Positions 23,244-32,503 of a stretch of DNA of 40,531 bases are shown here, piece by piece; positions within the stretch are counted from its first letter, which is position 1; each line of letters starts with the position of its first letter. A program made the translations under genes and the position numbers. Source of the stretch: Opitutia bacterium UBA3151 (lineage in GTDB: Bacteria > Verrucomicrobiota > Verrucomicrobiia > Opitutales > Seribacteraceae). The notes beneath the pieces are model-generated. The model was not told where the DNA came from and did no database searches. It saw only the letters and a program-made list of their open reading frames with translations. The stretch lies in contig DEYT01000128.1 in NCBI GenBank assembly GCA_002364975.1, positions 1 through 40,531 on the forward strand, given 5' to 3'.

Positions 23244-24506
23244 TCACGGAACGACTTCGTTTTCAATCAACTGATCAAAAGTCTGTCTCTTTCTTATAAA
23301 TGAGAGGCTGCCATCTTCTTTTTTTAAAATCTCTGCAGCTTCTGGAAATGAGTTGTAATTTTTTGCGGACATCGAAGAGCAATATGCCCCAGTGCCCTCA
23401 ATGACGCAAAAATCACCAACCTCACCCCGAAGTAAATTTCGAGGAGCTAAAGCTTCGGGGTCGCCACTGGCGGGGGTGAGTAAATCTCCGGATTCACAGC
23501 AGTGACCGACGACCACTTGAGGGCACTGGTTCCGAAATTTTTCCTGCCCCGCTTCAGGGATAATGAAAATAGGATGTTGGGCTCCGTATAGACTGGGACG
23601 AAGAATTTCTGTCATTCCTGCATTTAGTTTAAGAAAACGGTATCCATCCTTCCCGGTGCTTGTAATATCTTGTACATGCGTTACCAGACTACAGGCATGG
23701 GCAAGAAGGAATGTTCCCGGTTCGATTTCCAATTTTAACTTCCTACCCGTTTCTTTAGCGAAATCGATAAAAAGATTTTTTACTGGTTCTCCAATTTCTT
23801 GTAAGTTCGTCGCATTTTCATCAGGCATTCTAGCAACTTTATAACCACCTCCAAGGTTCAGGGACTGGACATTTGGAAATCTTCTAACGATATCCAAGCT
23901 CATCGAAGCAACCTTTTTCCAAACTTCCGGGTCCGAACCTGAACCGATATGAGTATGAATCCTTTCTACTTTCAAACCATACTCGCCGCATAGTCTTTTG
24001 GCTTCTTCCAAATCTTCTTTCCAAATCCCAAAACTACTCGCGGGTCCTCCCACATTGGTACGATTGGTTCCACCAGACCCCATTCCAGGGTTGAAGCGCA
24101 ATCCGACTCTTTGATTTGGAAGCCAGGTTCCAAAACGGTGAATTTGGTTTAGGGAGCAAAGGTTTACTTTCACTCCATCATGGACGAAGTATTTGATTTC
24201 TTCCGATAATTCTTGAGAACTTAGGGAAATTGATTCCGTTCCATAACCGGAGCGAATGGCTCTATCAACCTCGTGGACCGAACTTGCATCAATGCCAATC
24301 CCAGCCATATTGAAAATTCTCAAAATTGCAGCAGTAGGAGCTGCTTTCATGGCGTATCTGGCAAAAAAGCCAAATTCGTGTGGAAAGGCTAAGACCGAGC
24401 GGGCATTTTCCTTCAAGGTTTTTTCATCATAAACGAAAGAGGGGGTTCCAAATTCGATTTTGATTTGTTCAAGATCGTTTGAAGTTAAAAATCGTGGTTT
24501 TTCCAT
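23244..24506 (-). CDS. Diaminopimelate decarboxylase-like PLP enzyme (LysA family)
   Basis: Fold-type III PLP decarboxylase of 420 residues from the ATG at 24506. The PLP lysine is in RYAMKAAP (Lys54). HIGSG (186-190) and LNLGGGY (217-222) bind the cofactor, and CCESGD (336-341) supplies the catalytic Cys; GTGAYCSSM follows near the end. These match DAP decarboxylase, the last step of lysine synthesis. The usual EPGR motif reads EPGT (262-265), so the substrate-contacting Arg is missing. This fits either a divergent LysA or another decarboxylase of the same family. An upstream reading to 24557 would add 17 residues of unlikely sequence. It lies 61 bases downstream of folA. Confidence 0.82.
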   Translation of the reverse strand: MEKPRFLTSNDLEQIKIEFGTPSFVYDEKTLKENARSVLAFPHEFGFFARYAMKAAPTAAILRIFNMAGIGIDASSVHEVDRAIRSGYGTESISLSSQELSEEIKYFVHDGVKVNLCSLNQIHRFGTWLPNQRVGLRFNPGMGSGGTNRTNVGGPASSFGIWKEDLEEAKRLCGEYGLKVERIHTHIGSGSDPEVWKKVASMSLDIVRRFPNVQSLNLGGGYKVARMPDENATNLQEIGEPVKNLFIDFAKETGRKLKLEIEPGTFLLAHACSLVTHVQDITSTGKDGYRFLKLNAGMTEILRPSLYGAQHPIFIIPEAGQEKFRNQCPQVVVGHCCESGDLLTPASGDPEALAPRNLLRGEVGDFCVIEGTGAYCSSMSAKNYNSFPEAAEILKKEDGSLSFIRKRQTFDQLIENEVVP

Positions 24507-24567
24507 ATGCGAATTCAAAAATTTATCGTAGCCAATGGTTAAGAAGAAGCAAGCCAATGGAAAAGTT

Positions 24568-25044
24568 TTATTTCTTACTCAAAATCAAAAACTTAAGCTT
24601 AATTTTGTTTTCTTGTGATTCAATGCAGGAAATTTCTCGCGGAAAAGTTTCTTGCCAATCTGGAAAGAACACATCTCCCTCAAAATTGGAGTCAATGAGA
24701 GTAATATATAGACGGTCTGCGATGGGCATTGCTTCTTGATAAACCTTTTTACCCCCGCAAATCCAGATTTCTTTTTTGGATTTCCGAGCAAGATGAAGGG
24801 CTTCAATTAAGGAATAACATCGATGAGCATTTTTAAAAGATCCAGAGTGGGCTTTACTTAAAACGATTACCTCTCGTGAGGCCGCATAGGATTCAAAATC
24901 TTCGAAGCATACCCTTCCCATAATCAGGATGCCGTCTTTTGTTTTATTTAGGAAATAGTTCCAATCCTTTTCTATTTTCCAAGGTAATTTACCCTTGTGC
25001 CCAATCAGTTTATTTCGATCGCAAGCTACAATAATATTGATCAT
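24568..25044 (-). CDS. folA: Dihydrofolate reductase
   Basis: NADPH-dependent reduction of dihydrofolate to tetrahydrofolate. The protein has 158 residues, normal for bacterial FolA. It begins MINIIVACDRNKLIGHKGKLPWKIEKDWNYF, with the Asp of the KDW segment at the substrate position. The MGRVCFEDF, EVIVLSK and WICGGKKVYQEAMPIADRLYIT segments bind NADPH. With folE2 elsewhere in the window this covers two folate steps. The gene is divergent from the helicase gene. Confidence 0.93.
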   Translation of the reverse strand: MINIIVACDRNKLIGHKGKLPWKIEKDWNYFLNKTKDGILIMGRVCFEDFESYAASREVIVLSKAHSGSFKNAHRCYSLIEALHLARKSKKEIWICGGKKVYQEAMPIADRLYITLIDSNFEGDVFFPDWQETFPREISCIESQENKIKLKFLILSKK

Positions 25045-25129
25045 GAAAAAGAGGTTGGATTAATTAAAAGTTAATTGGATGTGGATAAATTTTCTTTATT
25101 CTATGTTATGCAAATAAGTAGCGGGAAAA

Positions 25130-27622
25130 ATGCAAACAAACAGCACACAATTTGGAGAAAGGCTTTCTTTACCGGACATATGGCAAAGAAAGGCGTTGAA
25201 TTGTTTGCGTCAAGGAGATGATGTGGTCTTACACGCCCCTACTGGAGCGGGTAAGACTTATGTGTTTGAACAATTAATTGATAGTGGTTGGAAAGGAAGG
25301 GCGGTGTATACCGTACCAACTCGAGCTTTGGCCAATGACAAATTCAGAGAATGGAAGGAGCGAGGCTGGGAAGTTGGACTGGTTACTGGTGATTTACGCT
25401 TTCGTTCCGATGCCAGAATAATAGTGGCAACCCTGGAGACGCAGAGAAATGTTCTAGGCTCGGGGAAGGGACCAGATTTATTTGTAGTGGATGAATATCA
25501 AATGCTGGGAGATTTAAGGAGGGGGCCTGGGTATGAGGTTACATTGGCGATCGCTCCCAACCGGGTTCGTTTGCTGTTGATGAGTGGAAGTGTTGCTAAT
25601 TCCTTAGAAGTTGCGGATTGGTTAAGAAGTCATGGTAGAAAAGTCTCTTTAGTAACCGAAGGGAAGCGTCCGGTTCCCCTCGAAGAAGTTTTTGCTGAAG
25701 CTTTGTTACGAAGGCCTTTTCAGGGAAGGAGAATCAGGGGGCACTGGCCAAAATTAATTCATGCTGCCCTGAATGCAAACCTTGGCCCACTGCTAGTCTT
25801 TGCACCTCGACGAAAGGCTGCCGAAGAACTAGCTTGGCAATTGGCCGCAGAATTGCCTGAGGTGGACTCACTAGAATTGACAACGGAACAAAAAAAAGTC
25901 GGAGGTAAAGAATTGGTTTCCCTGCTGAAGCGACGAGTAGCTTATCATCATAGTGGTCTTGATTACATCAAGCGTGCGGGTTTGGTTGAACCTCTTGCAA
26001 AAACAGGGCAACTCCAAGTTGTAGTTGCCACAACCGGACTGGCCGCTGGCATTAATTTCTCAATGAGGTCCGTGTTAGTTACCGACAGGGAATATCGAAC
26101 CGATGAAGGTGTTTTTCTACTTCGTCCCGATGAATTGCTCCAGATGTTTGGACGAGCTGGTCGCCGTGGTCTGGACGACCGCGGATATATTATCGTGGCC
26201 CCGAAACAAGCCCGGATGGCAGACGCGAGGCCACTAAAATTGAAGCGCTCCTATACTTTGGATTGGCCTGCGTTAATTCGAATTATGGGTGATGCAGTTG
26301 TTAAGAATGAGAATCATGTTGCAGCGGCTCGTTGGCTGGCCCAACGACTTTTCTCAGAGCAAGAAGTTCATTTGGGTTTTCGTAACTCCTTATCTGATTT
26401 CATCAAGTTAAAGAATTCAAAAAAAGAATCTGAAAAAGCTGTGGTCGAAGAAAGTGATGAACGAGATCATGTGATTGAAATGCGGAATTCAATTGGTCTT
26501 TGGGAGAGAAGAGGAGGGAAGTTACAAGCTAAATTAGGGGATGCATTGGTTTTGAAGAAAGGAGAGTGGGTCAGTGCTCTGACCTTACCTGATACCCTCA
26601 GCAAAGTCCAAGCGGGAAATCCTTGTAGGTTTGGCAAAAGGAAAAATCCGACTTATGGAAGGGAACTACCACTGGCAGTTTATGATCAAGATTCGAGTGG
26701 ATCTTGGGTGACTTTGATCAAGTCGTTTCGAAATAAGTTGAGGGAGGCGGTGAGAGCAGAAGAACCTAAAATACGAAAGAAATTTTCCCGTAAGAAATGG
26801 AGACGTGATGGACTGGAAGAAATCTTACGAGAATTCTTTCCCCGAGTTTCAACCGGAGGGGAATTAGATTGTTTTATTGATCGCGGAAAAGTTTTGGGTG
26901 CTCGTTTGCGTTATGAAAGTGCAACTGTTTTAGCATGGCGGGATGCCCGTGGTAAAATTTTACTAAACCCGCCTTTGCGCAAGACTACGAGGGTATACGA
27001 TTCCCCTTTTCGTGATATCTCCGATTCCAAAAATGCTGATAGTCTTCAAAATCTTACGGCTGCAGAGGCATGGTTCGAACTTGGCCTGATTGATGAAAAG
27101 GCAAAGCCTACGATGAGAGGTACAGTATTTAGTTGTTTCTCAAGAGGTGAAGGTTTGGCAATTGCCGCGGCTTTAGAAGATCAAAATTACCCCATAAAAG
27201 AACTTGTTCTCGATTTGGTGAATTTGAGGGCAGGTCACCGCTTTGTTTCTTTCAGCCAGTCCGAGTCCCGGCTAGCAATCGTTTGTCGAGAGACTTTTGG
27301 TTTTCGGGATTGTTCCGGTTATTTACGAGCCGGTCTACCTCTTGAATATGGAGAGGGTGCAGCAGAGATCATCCGAGACGAATCTATCATCAAGAGCCAA
27401 AATCATCCAGACTACGAACTCAGTGCTGGTGACTGGGAAAGAGTGAAAGTGGAGTGGAGAAGTTTACTATCCCTAATTGCAAATGGAATCGAATTGCCCT
27501 TCCACCGATGGAGTGCCTTGCAAGATGAGGCATTGCATATTCTTGGAGGCAAGGGAATTTCAGTGGAGCTACCCAGTTTACCCGAAATGCCGGTTAGACA
27601 AAAAGAACGCTTTCGAAACTAG
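25130..27622 (+). CDS. Ski2/Suv3-like DExH-box helicase
   Basis: Superfamily 2 helicase of 830 residues. Motif I is APTGAGKT (36-43), Ia VPTRALANDK (62-71), II DEYQ (121-124), III SGS (152-154). The AYHHSGL segment is at 271-277, motif V is TTGLAAGINF (301-310) and VI is QMFGRAGRRG (338-347). HHSGL and the motif V/VI pattern are those of the Ski2-like group. The DEYQM in motif II, followed by GDLRRG, resembles the DEIQM of Suv3 RNA helicases rather than the usual DExH. The C-terminal 450 residues have no domain that I recognise. It may act on RNA or DNA. Its stop overlaps that of valS on the facing strand. Confidence 0.88.
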   Translation: MQTNSTQFGERLSLPDIWQRKALNCLRQGDDVVLHAPTGAGKTYVFEQLIDSGWKGRAVYTVPTRALANDKFREWKERGWEVGLVTGDLRFRSDARIIVATLETQRNVLGSGKGPDLFVVDEYQMLGDLRRGPGYEVTLAIAPNRVRLLLMSGSVANSLEVADWLRSHGRKVSLVTEGKRPVPLEEVFAEALLRRPFQGRRIRGHWPKLIHAALNANLGPLLVFAPRRKAAEELAWQLAAELPEVDSLELTTEQKKVGGKELVSLLKRRVAYHHSGLDYIKRAGLVEPLAKTGQLQVVVATTGLAAGINFSMRSVLVTDREYRTDEGVFLLRPDELLQMFGRAGRRGLDDRGYIIVAPKQARMADARPLKLKRSYTLDWPALIRIMGDAVVKNENHVAAARWLAQRLFSEQEVHLGFRNSLSDFIKLKNSKKESEKAVVEESDERDHVIEMRNSIGLWERRGGKLQAKLGDALVLKKGEWVSALTLPDTLSKVQAGNPCRFGKRKNPTYGRELPLAVYDQDSSGSWVTLIKSFRNKLREAVRAEEPKIRKKFSRKKWRRDGLEEILREFFPRVSTGGELDCFIDRGKVLGARLRYESATVLAWRDARGKILLNPPLRKTTRVYDSPFRDISDSKNADSLQNLTAAEAWFELGLIDEKAKPTMRGTVFSCFSRGEGLAIAAALEDQNYPIKELVLDLVNLRAGHRFVSFSQSESRLAIVCRETFGFRDCSGYLRAGLPLEYGEGAAEIIRDESIIKSQNHPDYELSAGDWERVKVEWRSLLSLIANGIELPFHRWSALQDEALHILGGKGISVELPSLPEMPVRQKERFRN

Positions 27623-30351
27623 GAGATACTTGAAAGCGAATGTAATATTTCAGTGGATTCCTTAAGTTTTAACCGGTTTTCAACCAACTGAGCTTTAGCA
27701 CCTTCTACCACTTTTGGTGGGGCATTTGTAACAAATTTTTCATTGTTCAGTTTGTATTCAATCGAAAGAATAATCTTTTCAAGGTTATCTATTTCTTTCT
27801 TCATCCTTGGTATTTCCACTTCGACATCTACCCCGCTGGATAGGTCCAAGTAAAAGGAGCCCAAATTGGAAACAATCGCAGGAAGGCCAGACTTAGGAGC
27901 ATCAATACGCTGCAGTGATTTTGCTCCAACGGCTTGCAAAATAGATCTTTTCATTTTGGAAATAAGTTTGGAACATTCCTCCCCCGAAACATAAAAGAAT
28001 TCAACTTCTCGGTTGTTGGATAGATTCCTTTCTGCCTTCAAGGCTCTAAGTTGAGTAACCAGTTCCCGTACAGACTCAATTTCTGCCAAAGCATTCGGAT
28101 CAAGTTCAATCTTAGTTTGAGCAATTGTTTCCATGAATCCAGTACCGCTCATGGGAGCAATACTTTGGATTGAATCACCATCACTAAAGCCCAATAAGGT
28201 CCATAACTCTTCGGTAATAAACGGTGTAAATGGGTGTAGTAAAAGCAGAATTTCACGAAGGCAAAAGTCCTGGATGGCAAGGCAGGTTTCTTTCGAAGAC
28301 TCAACCTTTATTCTCTTTTTTGAATCCTCAACATACCAGTCACAGAAATCACTCCAGAAGAATTTGTAGATGGCATGCAAAACGGAATTAAATTCATAAT
28401 CTTGGTAGAAGTTTTCCACTTCATCGATAGTAACCTTCAAGCGGATTAGAATCGCAGCATCTTCGTCTTTTATCTGCCCGGGTTGAATACGAGAGAGAAT
28501 TTGAGTCACAGACTGATTGCCCGAGGTACTTCCAGAGAGGGCCCGGAAACGGGATACATTCCATAATTTATTACAAAAGTTCCGACCTTGCTCAATTCTA
28601 TCCTCGGAGAACCGGATATCTTGGCCTTTAGGCGCAATACTCATAATTCCGTGTCTCAGACCATCGGCACCATATTTGGTGATGAGATCAAGGGGTTCAG
28701 GAGAATTACCCAAAGACTTTGACATCTTCTTGCCCTCACCATCACGAATGATTCCAGTAAAGTAAACATGCTTAAACGGAACTCGTTTTGGCAATTCATT
28801 GCCGGGAATTTGTTGATCTGGTTTGTAAGATCTACCGTCAAATTCAATACCTGCCATGATCATGCGGGCAACCCAGAAAAAAATAATATCCGGTCCAGTT
28901 ACCAGTACTGAAGTGGGATAAAAGTAGTTAAATCCCTTCTGTTCCATCTCCTGTTCATCGGGCCAACCTAGAGTCGCTAAAGGCCATAACCACGAAGAGG
29001 CCCAAGTATCGAGTACATCCTCATCCTGATCCCAGTTTTCCGGATCTGAAGGACCGGATACGGAAATATGCCAATTCTCTGGGTCTGTTCGAACCTTACC
29101 CTTTCGATACCAGACCGGAATCCTGTGCCCCCACCAAAGTTGCCTGCTAATGCACCAGTCCTGAATATTGTCCATCCAGTGGAGGTAGGTTTTTTCCCAC
29201 CGTTCTGGGAAAAATTTGATATGGCCTTCCTTTACCATTTTTTTGGCCTCTTCCACCCGCGGGTATTTTAAAAACCATTGTTCGGAAAGCCTGGGCTCAA
29301 TCGGGACATCCGCTCTTTCTGAGAAACCAACATTATTTTCATAGGGTTCTTCTTCGAGGAGATAACCATCCGCCCTCAGTTTGTCACTGATCATTTTTCG
29401 GGCAGCGAAACGATCGATACCAGCGAAATCAAAGCCCGCAGCTTCACTTAGAGTACCATCCGCGTTTAATATCTCAATCAAAGGAAGATTATGACGCTGA
29501 GAAATCTCAAAATCCAGCTTATCATGTGCGGGAGTGATTTTGAGAACACCGGTGCCGAATTCTCGATCCACTGCACTGTCCGCAATAATCGGGATGGCCA
29601 TTGGATTGATTGGCCTCATCACATGTTTTCCTTGTAAGTTTTTCCATCTCGGATCTTCAGGATGAATGGCAAGTGCCACATCACCAACAATCGTTTCGGG
29701 CCGAGTTGTACAGATCTCGAGATATGCCCCTGGAGATTCAACCACATTGTATCTAATTTTGTATAAAATACTTGATTGAGGCTTCATGATTACCTCTTCG
29801 TCCGATAAAGCGGTCAAGCTTGCCGGGCACCAATTAACCATTCTTTGCCCACGATAAACATATCCTTTTTTAAAGAGCTTTACAAAGGCTGCCAGCACTG
29901 ACTTGGAGTAATCTTCGTCGAGAGTATGAACATTCCTGTCCCAGTCACAGGAGCACCCCAATTTCTTCAACTGGTTCAGTATAATTCCCCCGTGCTCATC
30001 TCTCCAATTACAAGCTTGTATATTAAATTGCTCTCTTCCAAGAGATTCACGGGTTCTGCCCATTTCCTTGATCGCATTTTCAACTTTGGTTTGGGTGGCA
30101 ATTCCGGCATGATCCGTTCCCGGTAGCCAAAGAACTGATTTTCCGTTTTGCCTCGCACGGCGAGCAAGAATGTCTTGGACCGTATTGTTGAGTACATGCC
30201 CCATGGTCAAAACTCCGGTTACATTAGGGGGAGGGATGACAATCGAATAAGCTTCTTTGTTTGGTCTTACACTAGCACTAAAAGAGCCTTCGTTAAGCCA
30301 CTTTTTGTATAATCGGTCTTCTACTTCTTTTGGTGAATATGCCTTTTCCAT
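27619..30351 (-). CDS. valS: Valyl-tRNA synthetase
   Basis: Class I aminoacyl-tRNA synthetase of 910 residues charging tRNA-Val. The HIGH-type motif is PPPNVTGVLTMGHVLNN (about 40-56) and the KMSKS motif is in GKKMSKSLGNSPEP (about 550). The editing domain carries CTTRPETIVGDVALAIHPED. The usual C-terminal coiled coil is present (about 845-905). WCISRQLWWGHRIPVW is also diagnostic. All parts are complete. Confidence 0.97.
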   Translation of the reverse strand: MEKAYSPKEVEDRLYKKWLNEGSFSASVRPNKEAYSIVIPPPNVTGVLTMGHVLNNTVQDILARRARQNGKSVLWLPGTDHAGIATQTKVENAIKEMGRTRESLGREQFNIQACNWRDEHGGIILNQLKKLGCSCDWDRNVHTLDEDYSKSVLAAFVKLFKKGYVYRGQRMVNWCPASLTALSDEEVIMKPQSSILYKIRYNVVESPGAYLEICTTRPETIVGDVALAIHPEDPRWKNLQGKHVMRPINPMAIPIIADSAVDREFGTGVLKITPAHDKLDFEISQRHNLPLIEILNADGTLSEAAGFDFAGIDRFAARKMISDKLRADGYLLEEEPYENNVGFSERADVPIEPRLSEQWFLKYPRVEEAKKMVKEGHIKFFPERWEKTYLHWMDNIQDWCISRQLWWGHRIPVWYRKGKVRTDPENWHISVSGPSDPENWDQDEDVLDTWASSWLWPLATLGWPDEQEMEQKGFNYFYPTSVLVTGPDIIFFWVARMIMAGIEFDGRSYKPDQQIPGNELPKRVPFKHVYFTGIIRDGEGKKMSKSLGNSPEPLDLITKYGADGLRHGIMSIAPKGQDIRFSEDRIEQGRNFCNKLWNVSRFRALSGSTSGNQSVTQILSRIQPGQIKDEDAAILIRLKVTIDEVENFYQDYEFNSVLHAIYKFFWSDFCDWYVEDSKKRIKVESSKETCLAIQDFCLREILLLLHPFTPFITEELWTLLGFSDGDSIQSIAPMSGTGFMETIAQTKIELDPNALAEIESVRELVTQLRALKAERNLSNNREVEFFYVSGEECSKLISKMKRSILQAVGAKSLQRIDAPKSGLPAIVSNLGSFYLDLSSGVDVEVEIPRMKKEIDNLEKIILSIEYKLNNEKFVTNAPPKVVEGAKAQLVENRLKLKESTEILHSLSSIS

Positions 30352-30431
30352 GAAAACAAATTATTAACAATTAGGGTAAGAGGTTTGGGCTAGTAAATAA
30401 AAAGTCAGTTGAATTGAAAATAATAACAATA

Positions 30432-31166
30432 CTAAATCTTCCTTGCTTTACGAGAAAAAGCACGACTATTTGCTTTCTGAAACAATTTTATTTTCTTCTG
30501 CTTAAATAAAGGGGTCAGGATAATTCCTGCAGCAAAACCACCCAGGTGGGCAGCGATGGCAATACCACCTGCGCTTCTCATGGATTCCGGCAGGGCGATG
30601 ATTTGCTCGAAAACCCAAAAACCTAAAATTAAATAGGCGGGAAGATGAATCGTACCAATCAGTATCAAAAACCAATAGAAAACTCGAATATTTGCTCTTG
30701 GATACACCAATAAATAACCGGCTATAACACCTGAAATGGCTCCCGAGGCACCAACCATGGGAATTTTGGATTCAGGGTCTAGATATAATTGGGCAAAAGT
30801 TGCTGCCACACCACAAAGTAAAAAGAAGAAAAAGTATCGGACTTTTCCCATGGCATCCTCCACATTATCTCCAAAAAGATATAAAAAGTGCATATTCCCG
30901 AGAAGATGCAAGATTCCTCCGTGACTAAACATCGAGGTGAAAATCGTAGTCCATTCCCATACCGCACCCTCGATACTAAAAGGAGTGAGTTGTTTGATAA
31001 ATGTAAACGGGATGAATCCGAAATTCGAAAAGTAGGCCATTTGTTCCTTTTGTTCCAGGGGAAATTGATAAACAAAAAAAACCCAAAGGTTTCCTGCGAT
31101 GAAGCACCAGTTGACAATGGAAAAGCTACGAGTTGGGTTGTCGTCTTTGTAGGGAAAAAGAATCAT
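30432..31166 (-). CDS. Rhomboid-family intramembrane serine protease
   Basis: Membrane protease of 244 residues with about six transmembrane helices. HLLGNMHFLYLFG (His87, Asn91) is the rhomboid HxxxN motif, GASGAISG holds catalytic Ser141, and AHLGGFAAG holds catalytic His207. The long segment between the first helix and HxxxN carries the L1 loop residues WEWTTIFTSMFSH. The target protein is unknown. It follows valS after 80 bases on the same strand direction but upstream of it, so it could be co-transcribed with valS. It is divergent from the small gene at 31238. Confidence 0.92.
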   Translation of the reverse strand: MILFPYKDDNPTRSFSIVNWCFIAGNLWVFFVYQFPLEQKEQMAYFSNFGFIPFTFIKQLTPFSIEGAVWEWTTIFTSMFSHGGILHLLGNMHFLYLFGDNVEDAMGKVRYFFFFLLCGVAATFAQLYLDPESKIPMVGASGAISGVIAGYLLVYPRANIRVFYWFLILIGTIHLPAYLILGFWVFEQIIALPESMRSAGGIAIAAHLGGFAAGIILTPLFKQKKIKLFQKANSRAFSRKARKI

Positions 31167-31237
31167 CTACTATATAACTCAAGACTATACTCAATTCTTG
31201 CTTGATTAAAAGTTTCTTGTCCAAATAAAATAAAACG

Positions 31238-31507
31238 GTGCAGAATGATAAAAAGATAAATCAAGATCCTAGACCCAGGTTGACGGTTTTCCGAAGTGAC
31301 TCAGGGATTACCATCTCTTTTGGAGAAAAAACTTATTTTATCGATGTCTCTGAGCCCTTTCACAATATTGCACTTAAGGCACTAGAGGGTGACGATTACA
31401 TCCCTTTTTATGTTGAAGTTGCTCGTAGGGAGGGGATGGGAGAGGAATTTGCAGAATCTATTGCTCAGCAGGTTGAAAAAGTACTCGCCGAAGATTTTGA
31501 GGAGTAG
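31238..31507 (+). CDS. Small cytoplasmic protein of unknown function
   Basis: Acidic protein of 89 residues with no signal peptide or membrane segment. The start is GTG; no ATG is in frame and no clear ribosome binding site is present. It has an N-terminal beta-like part (RPRLTVFRSDSGITISFGEK) and a C-terminal helix (ESIAQQVEKVLAEDFEE). I do not recognise a family. It is convergent with a lipoprotein gene 6 bases away. Confidence 0.55.
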   Translation: MQNDKKINQDPRPRLTVFRSDSGITISFGEKTYFIDVSEPFHNIALKALEGDDYIPFYVEVARREGMGEEFAESIAQQVEKVLAEDFEE

Positions 31508-31513
31508 GGCGAA

Positions 31514-31921
31514 TTATTCCAATTTGTAGAGTTTAGGGGGACGACCGGTAAAAGTGGAACTTGGTTCGCTCGGTACATACCTTGCACCAGGACCAAAAAT
31601 TCTTGAATGGATTGCTAAGATTTCCAAATGACCATTCTTTGCTTCATAGCAGATTCTTAACTTGAATGGCTTTTCATCTGGACCAGTAAAAACGATGGAG
31701 TCCACCGTTTTACCCTTCAGGGTTGATTGCTGAAAAGCTCCCTTGAGGACTTCACTCCAGTATCCCTTTAATTCCGCTTGGTTTCGGTTAAAAAAGAAAA
31801 TGGAAACTTTGCTTTTAGACCCAATTTCGCCTTCGTAAATCCCGTCGATACCACTACCTCCACAACTAACCAATAGAATGAAAATTAATAGGGAGGCAAT
31901 TTTATACATCAATGACATCAT
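31514..31921 (-). CDS. Small lipoprotein of unknown function
   Basis: Predicted lipoprotein of 135 residues if started at 31921. The signal sequence MMSLMYKIASLLIFILLVSC ends in a lipobox with Cys at about 20; ATG codons at 31918 and 31909 are also possible. A longer reading to 32056 adds 45 residues with no signal and is less likely. The mature part has GIDGIYEGEIG, SKVSIFFFNRNQAELKGYW and a C-terminal RYVPSEPSSTFTGRPPKLYKLE. No family is recognised. It overlaps the end of the fxsA gene by about 20 bases, so translation is probably coupled. Confidence 0.7.
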   Translation of the reverse strand: MMSLMYKIASLLIFILLVSCGGSGIDGIYEGEIGSKSKVSIFFFNRNQAELKGYWSEVLKGAFQQSTLKGKTVDSIVFTGPDEKPFKLRICYEAKNGHLEILAIHSRIFGPGARYVPSEPSSTFTGRPPKLYKLE

Positions 31922-32354
31922 CGTCTTTCTTTTTGGAACGAAAGGAACTGGATGCAAAGCCCTTGCCGGTTGTAAAACTTTTGGTGAAATGTTTTTGTAT
32001 TTTATTAGCAATGGATCTCCTGATTCCGGGAACCAAAAGAGCAAAGCCCAAACCATCGGTTATAATTCCGGGAGTAAGCAATACCATTCCACCAATTACA
32101 ATCATAGCCCCTTCCACCATTTCCAAAGCTGGGGGACGTCCATTTTGCATTTCAGTTTGGATTTTCCGAAGAATAGAGAGGCCTTGCTGCCGGGCAAGAG
32201 TTGCACCCAAAATTCCGGTAAAAACAATTAATCCCAATGTCGGCATCCATCCAATACGTATCCCGAGCATCATCAAAAGCACGAGTTCCGCTGTAGGAAT
32301 CACAATAAACAAAAACAGTAAGGTTACAAACAGCATAAAATCGTATTTAAACAA
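31902..32354 (-). CDS. fxsA: FxsA-family membrane protein
   Basis: Inner-membrane protein of 150 residues. IPTAELVLLMMLGIRIGW, GLIVFTGILGATLARQQGL and MIVIGGMVLLTPGIITDGLGFALLVPGIR are the conserved segments of FxsA. The C-terminus is a charged cytoplasmic tail ending in KKKDDDVIDV. In E. coli, FxsA affects exclusion of phage T7 by the F plasmid protein PifA; its normal role is unclear. The downstream lipoprotein gene overlaps it by about 20 bases. Confidence 0.9.
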   Translation of the reverse strand: MFKYDFMLFVTLLFLFIVIPTAELVLLMMLGIRIGWMPTLGLIVFTGILGATLARQQGLSILRKIQTEMQNGRPPALEMVEGAMIVIGGMVLLTPGIITDGLGFALLVPGIRRSIANKIQKHFTKSFTTGKGFASSSFRSKKKDDDVIDV

Positions 32355-32503
32355 GATAGGGAACTTTTTACCTAAAGCAAAGGTGAATTATAAATCCTTA
32401 GGTATTAACCCATTTTTATCATTGAAGGTAATTTGGTTCGCTTTCTTTTTGTCATTTCTCTATGGTTTCTACCCTCAATTAAAATACTCTATCATTCTGT
32501 AAT

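Noticed and set aside
25050..25085. Repeated TTGGAT and TTAATT motifs between folA and the helicase
   Set aside because: Short AT-rich repeats expected by chance; promoter spacing does not fit.
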